A stretch of 22,351 nucleotides of DNA from Candidatus Uhrbacteria bacterium (GTDB lineage: Bacteria; Patescibacteriota; Patescibacteriia; UBA9934). The position numbers and the translations under genes are program-made. The stretch lies in assembly GCA_003453595.1 (NCBI GenBank), contig DMOG01000021.1, forward strand, positions 1 to 22,351, read 5' to 3'. Positions 21,497-22,351 of the stretch are shown in pieces (position 1 is the first letter of the stretch; every line of letters begins with the position of its first letter). The notes under the pieces are model-generated. The model was not told the origin of the DNA and searched no databases. It worked only from the letters and a program-made list of their open reading frames with translations.

Positions 21497-22351
21497 ATGG
21501 GTAAAAGAGAAACTAAAATCGAGAGTTTAATGACTGAATACAATACGGAATTGTATGGTCGTTTTGCTTCTACGATTAAGTTTCTCCTAGAACAGCTATT
21601 GTCTCAAAATGGTTTTCGTACGCAGTTCGTAGCCGCAAGAGCAAAAGACATTGCTTCTCTTAAAAAGAAGATCAAGAATAACGGAGCATATTCAAAAATG
21701 AAAAGTATTACGGAGCTGGATGATTTAGCTGGATGTAGGATCATCTTCTACATCGAGAAAGATATTGAACGCGTCACTCCACTCATACGGAAGGATTTTA
21801 AGGTTATCAACCACAAACTGCGCTATTCCACGGATAGCTACAACGCTACGCACATTATCGTAAGTCTAAAAAAGGATCGTCTGAAACTGACGGAATATTC
21901 TGCGTTTACAAACCTAAAGTGTGAAATTCAACTGACTACTGTCCTTCATCATGCGTGGGCGGAATTAGAGCATGATGTTATCTACAAGCCAGACCAAGAC
22001 CTATTTGAATTTGCTCCCGAAGTCTTTGAGTCAATCAAAGGTAGATTTACAGATGTGATGGAGAAACACATTAAGGAGGCACAACGAAGTTTTGACTATA
22101 TTTTCGAAGAATTGGAAAAGTTGAAACAAGGTAAAAAGGTTTTTGATAAGACCTTCGTCACCTCTATTGAGGATGCCACATCAAACAATGCAATCCATGA
22201 AAGATTGAAGCTTCTTTCTCAATATATTCAGCAGTATGGAGACAAAACTCCTCCTGAGATTGACATTGTAAAAATCCTTAGAGTGGCACTTGAAAAGGCT
22301 AAATCTCTACCAGTTGAGCCCGTAAAGACCCTATGGGGCATGTTCCCCAAT
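21497..22351 (+). CDS. RelA/SpoT-domain nucleotidyltransferase (partial, runs off window)
   Basis: Open for 285 codons to the window edge. ATG 21497 starts 1 base after the Res stop, so translation is probably coupled. The synthetase-type fold is clear: Arg48/Lys50 in ARAKDIASLKKK (nucleotide loop), Asp76 and Arg81 in DDLAGCRI, Tyr115 and His119 in SYNATHIIV, Glu143 and Gln145 in CEIQLTT, then HHAWAELEHDVIYK. Key residues for pyrophosphate transfer are kept, while RT of the classical EIQ-x-RT reads TT. No N-terminal HD hydrolase domain precedes it. Known: small alarmone synthetases and toxSAS proteins can make (p)ppGpp, (p)ppApp or modify tRNA. Inferred: an effector tied to the restriction system; product undetermined. 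Confidence 0.88.
   Translation, partial: MGKRETKIESLMTEYNTELYGRFASTIKFLLEQLLSQNGFRTQFVAARAKDIASLKKKIKNNGAYSKMKSITELDDLAGCRIIFYIEKDIERVTPLIRKDFKVINHKLRYSTDSYNATHIIVSLKKDRLKLTEYSAFTNLKCEIQLTTVLHHAWAELEHDVIYKPDQDLFEFAPEVFESIKGRFTDVMEKHIKEAQRSFDYIFEELEKLKQGKKVFDKTFVTSIEDATSNNAIHERLKLLSQYIQQYGDKTPPEIDIVKILRVALEKAKSLPVEPVKTLWGMFPN

Overview
The window reads as chromosome of a candidate-phyla (Patescibacteria/CPR-type) bacterium, or a close relative with a small genome. The evidence is A+T-rich compact genes, several promoters whose -10 box lies only 7-9 bases before the ATG (leaderless transcripts), LPXTG surface proteins with a sortase, a PriA-like protein without recognisable ATPase motifs, and many small membrane proteins with no clear homologue. 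TGA, TAA and TAG all act as stops, so the UGA-as-glycine code of some CPR lineages does not apply. The lineage is inferred from gene content only.

Region 1 (1-5700, + strand) is a cell-surface locus: two secreted ice-binding-type (DUF3494) proteins ending in LPXTG anchors, directly followed by the sortase likely to attach them, then two small membrane or membrane-anchored proteins. Region 2 (5770-7480) is accessory: a decayed HD-domain phosphohydrolase, a hicB-hicA toxin-antitoxin pair, a heptad-repeat coiled-coil gene on the - strand, and a MazG-like pyrophosphohydrolase. Region 3 (7521-10232, +) holds an SDR-type L-threonine 3-dehydrogenase, two small membrane proteins and a Na+/Ca2+ antiporter, closed by a bidirectional terminator and a short field of imperfect repeats.

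Region 4 (10485-14843, - strand) reads right to left as a secreted lysozyme-like protein with four C-terminal repeats, a LigB/MEMO-like protein, a degenerate PriA and peptide deformylase; the last three are packed tightly. Region 5 (14844-16075) is the strangest part: palindromic intergenic repeats, then a textbook promoter, a structured RNA ending in a strong terminator hairpin, a second structured leader, a strong Shine-Dalgarno site, and a G+C-rich lipoprotein-like gene with its own terminator. It looks like a self-contained cassette of foreign composition.

Region 6 (16089-22351, +) has a half-size MFS protein and tRNA-Ala(GGC), then a tight five-gene defence operon: XRE regulator, a 117-residue protein of unknown function, type III-like methyltransferase, type III-like restriction subunit, and a RelA/SpoT-domain protein cut by the window edge. 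Gaps of 2, 2, 9 and 1 bases suggest one transcript, pairing DNA restriction with a possible alarmone or nucleotide-pyrophosphate effector.
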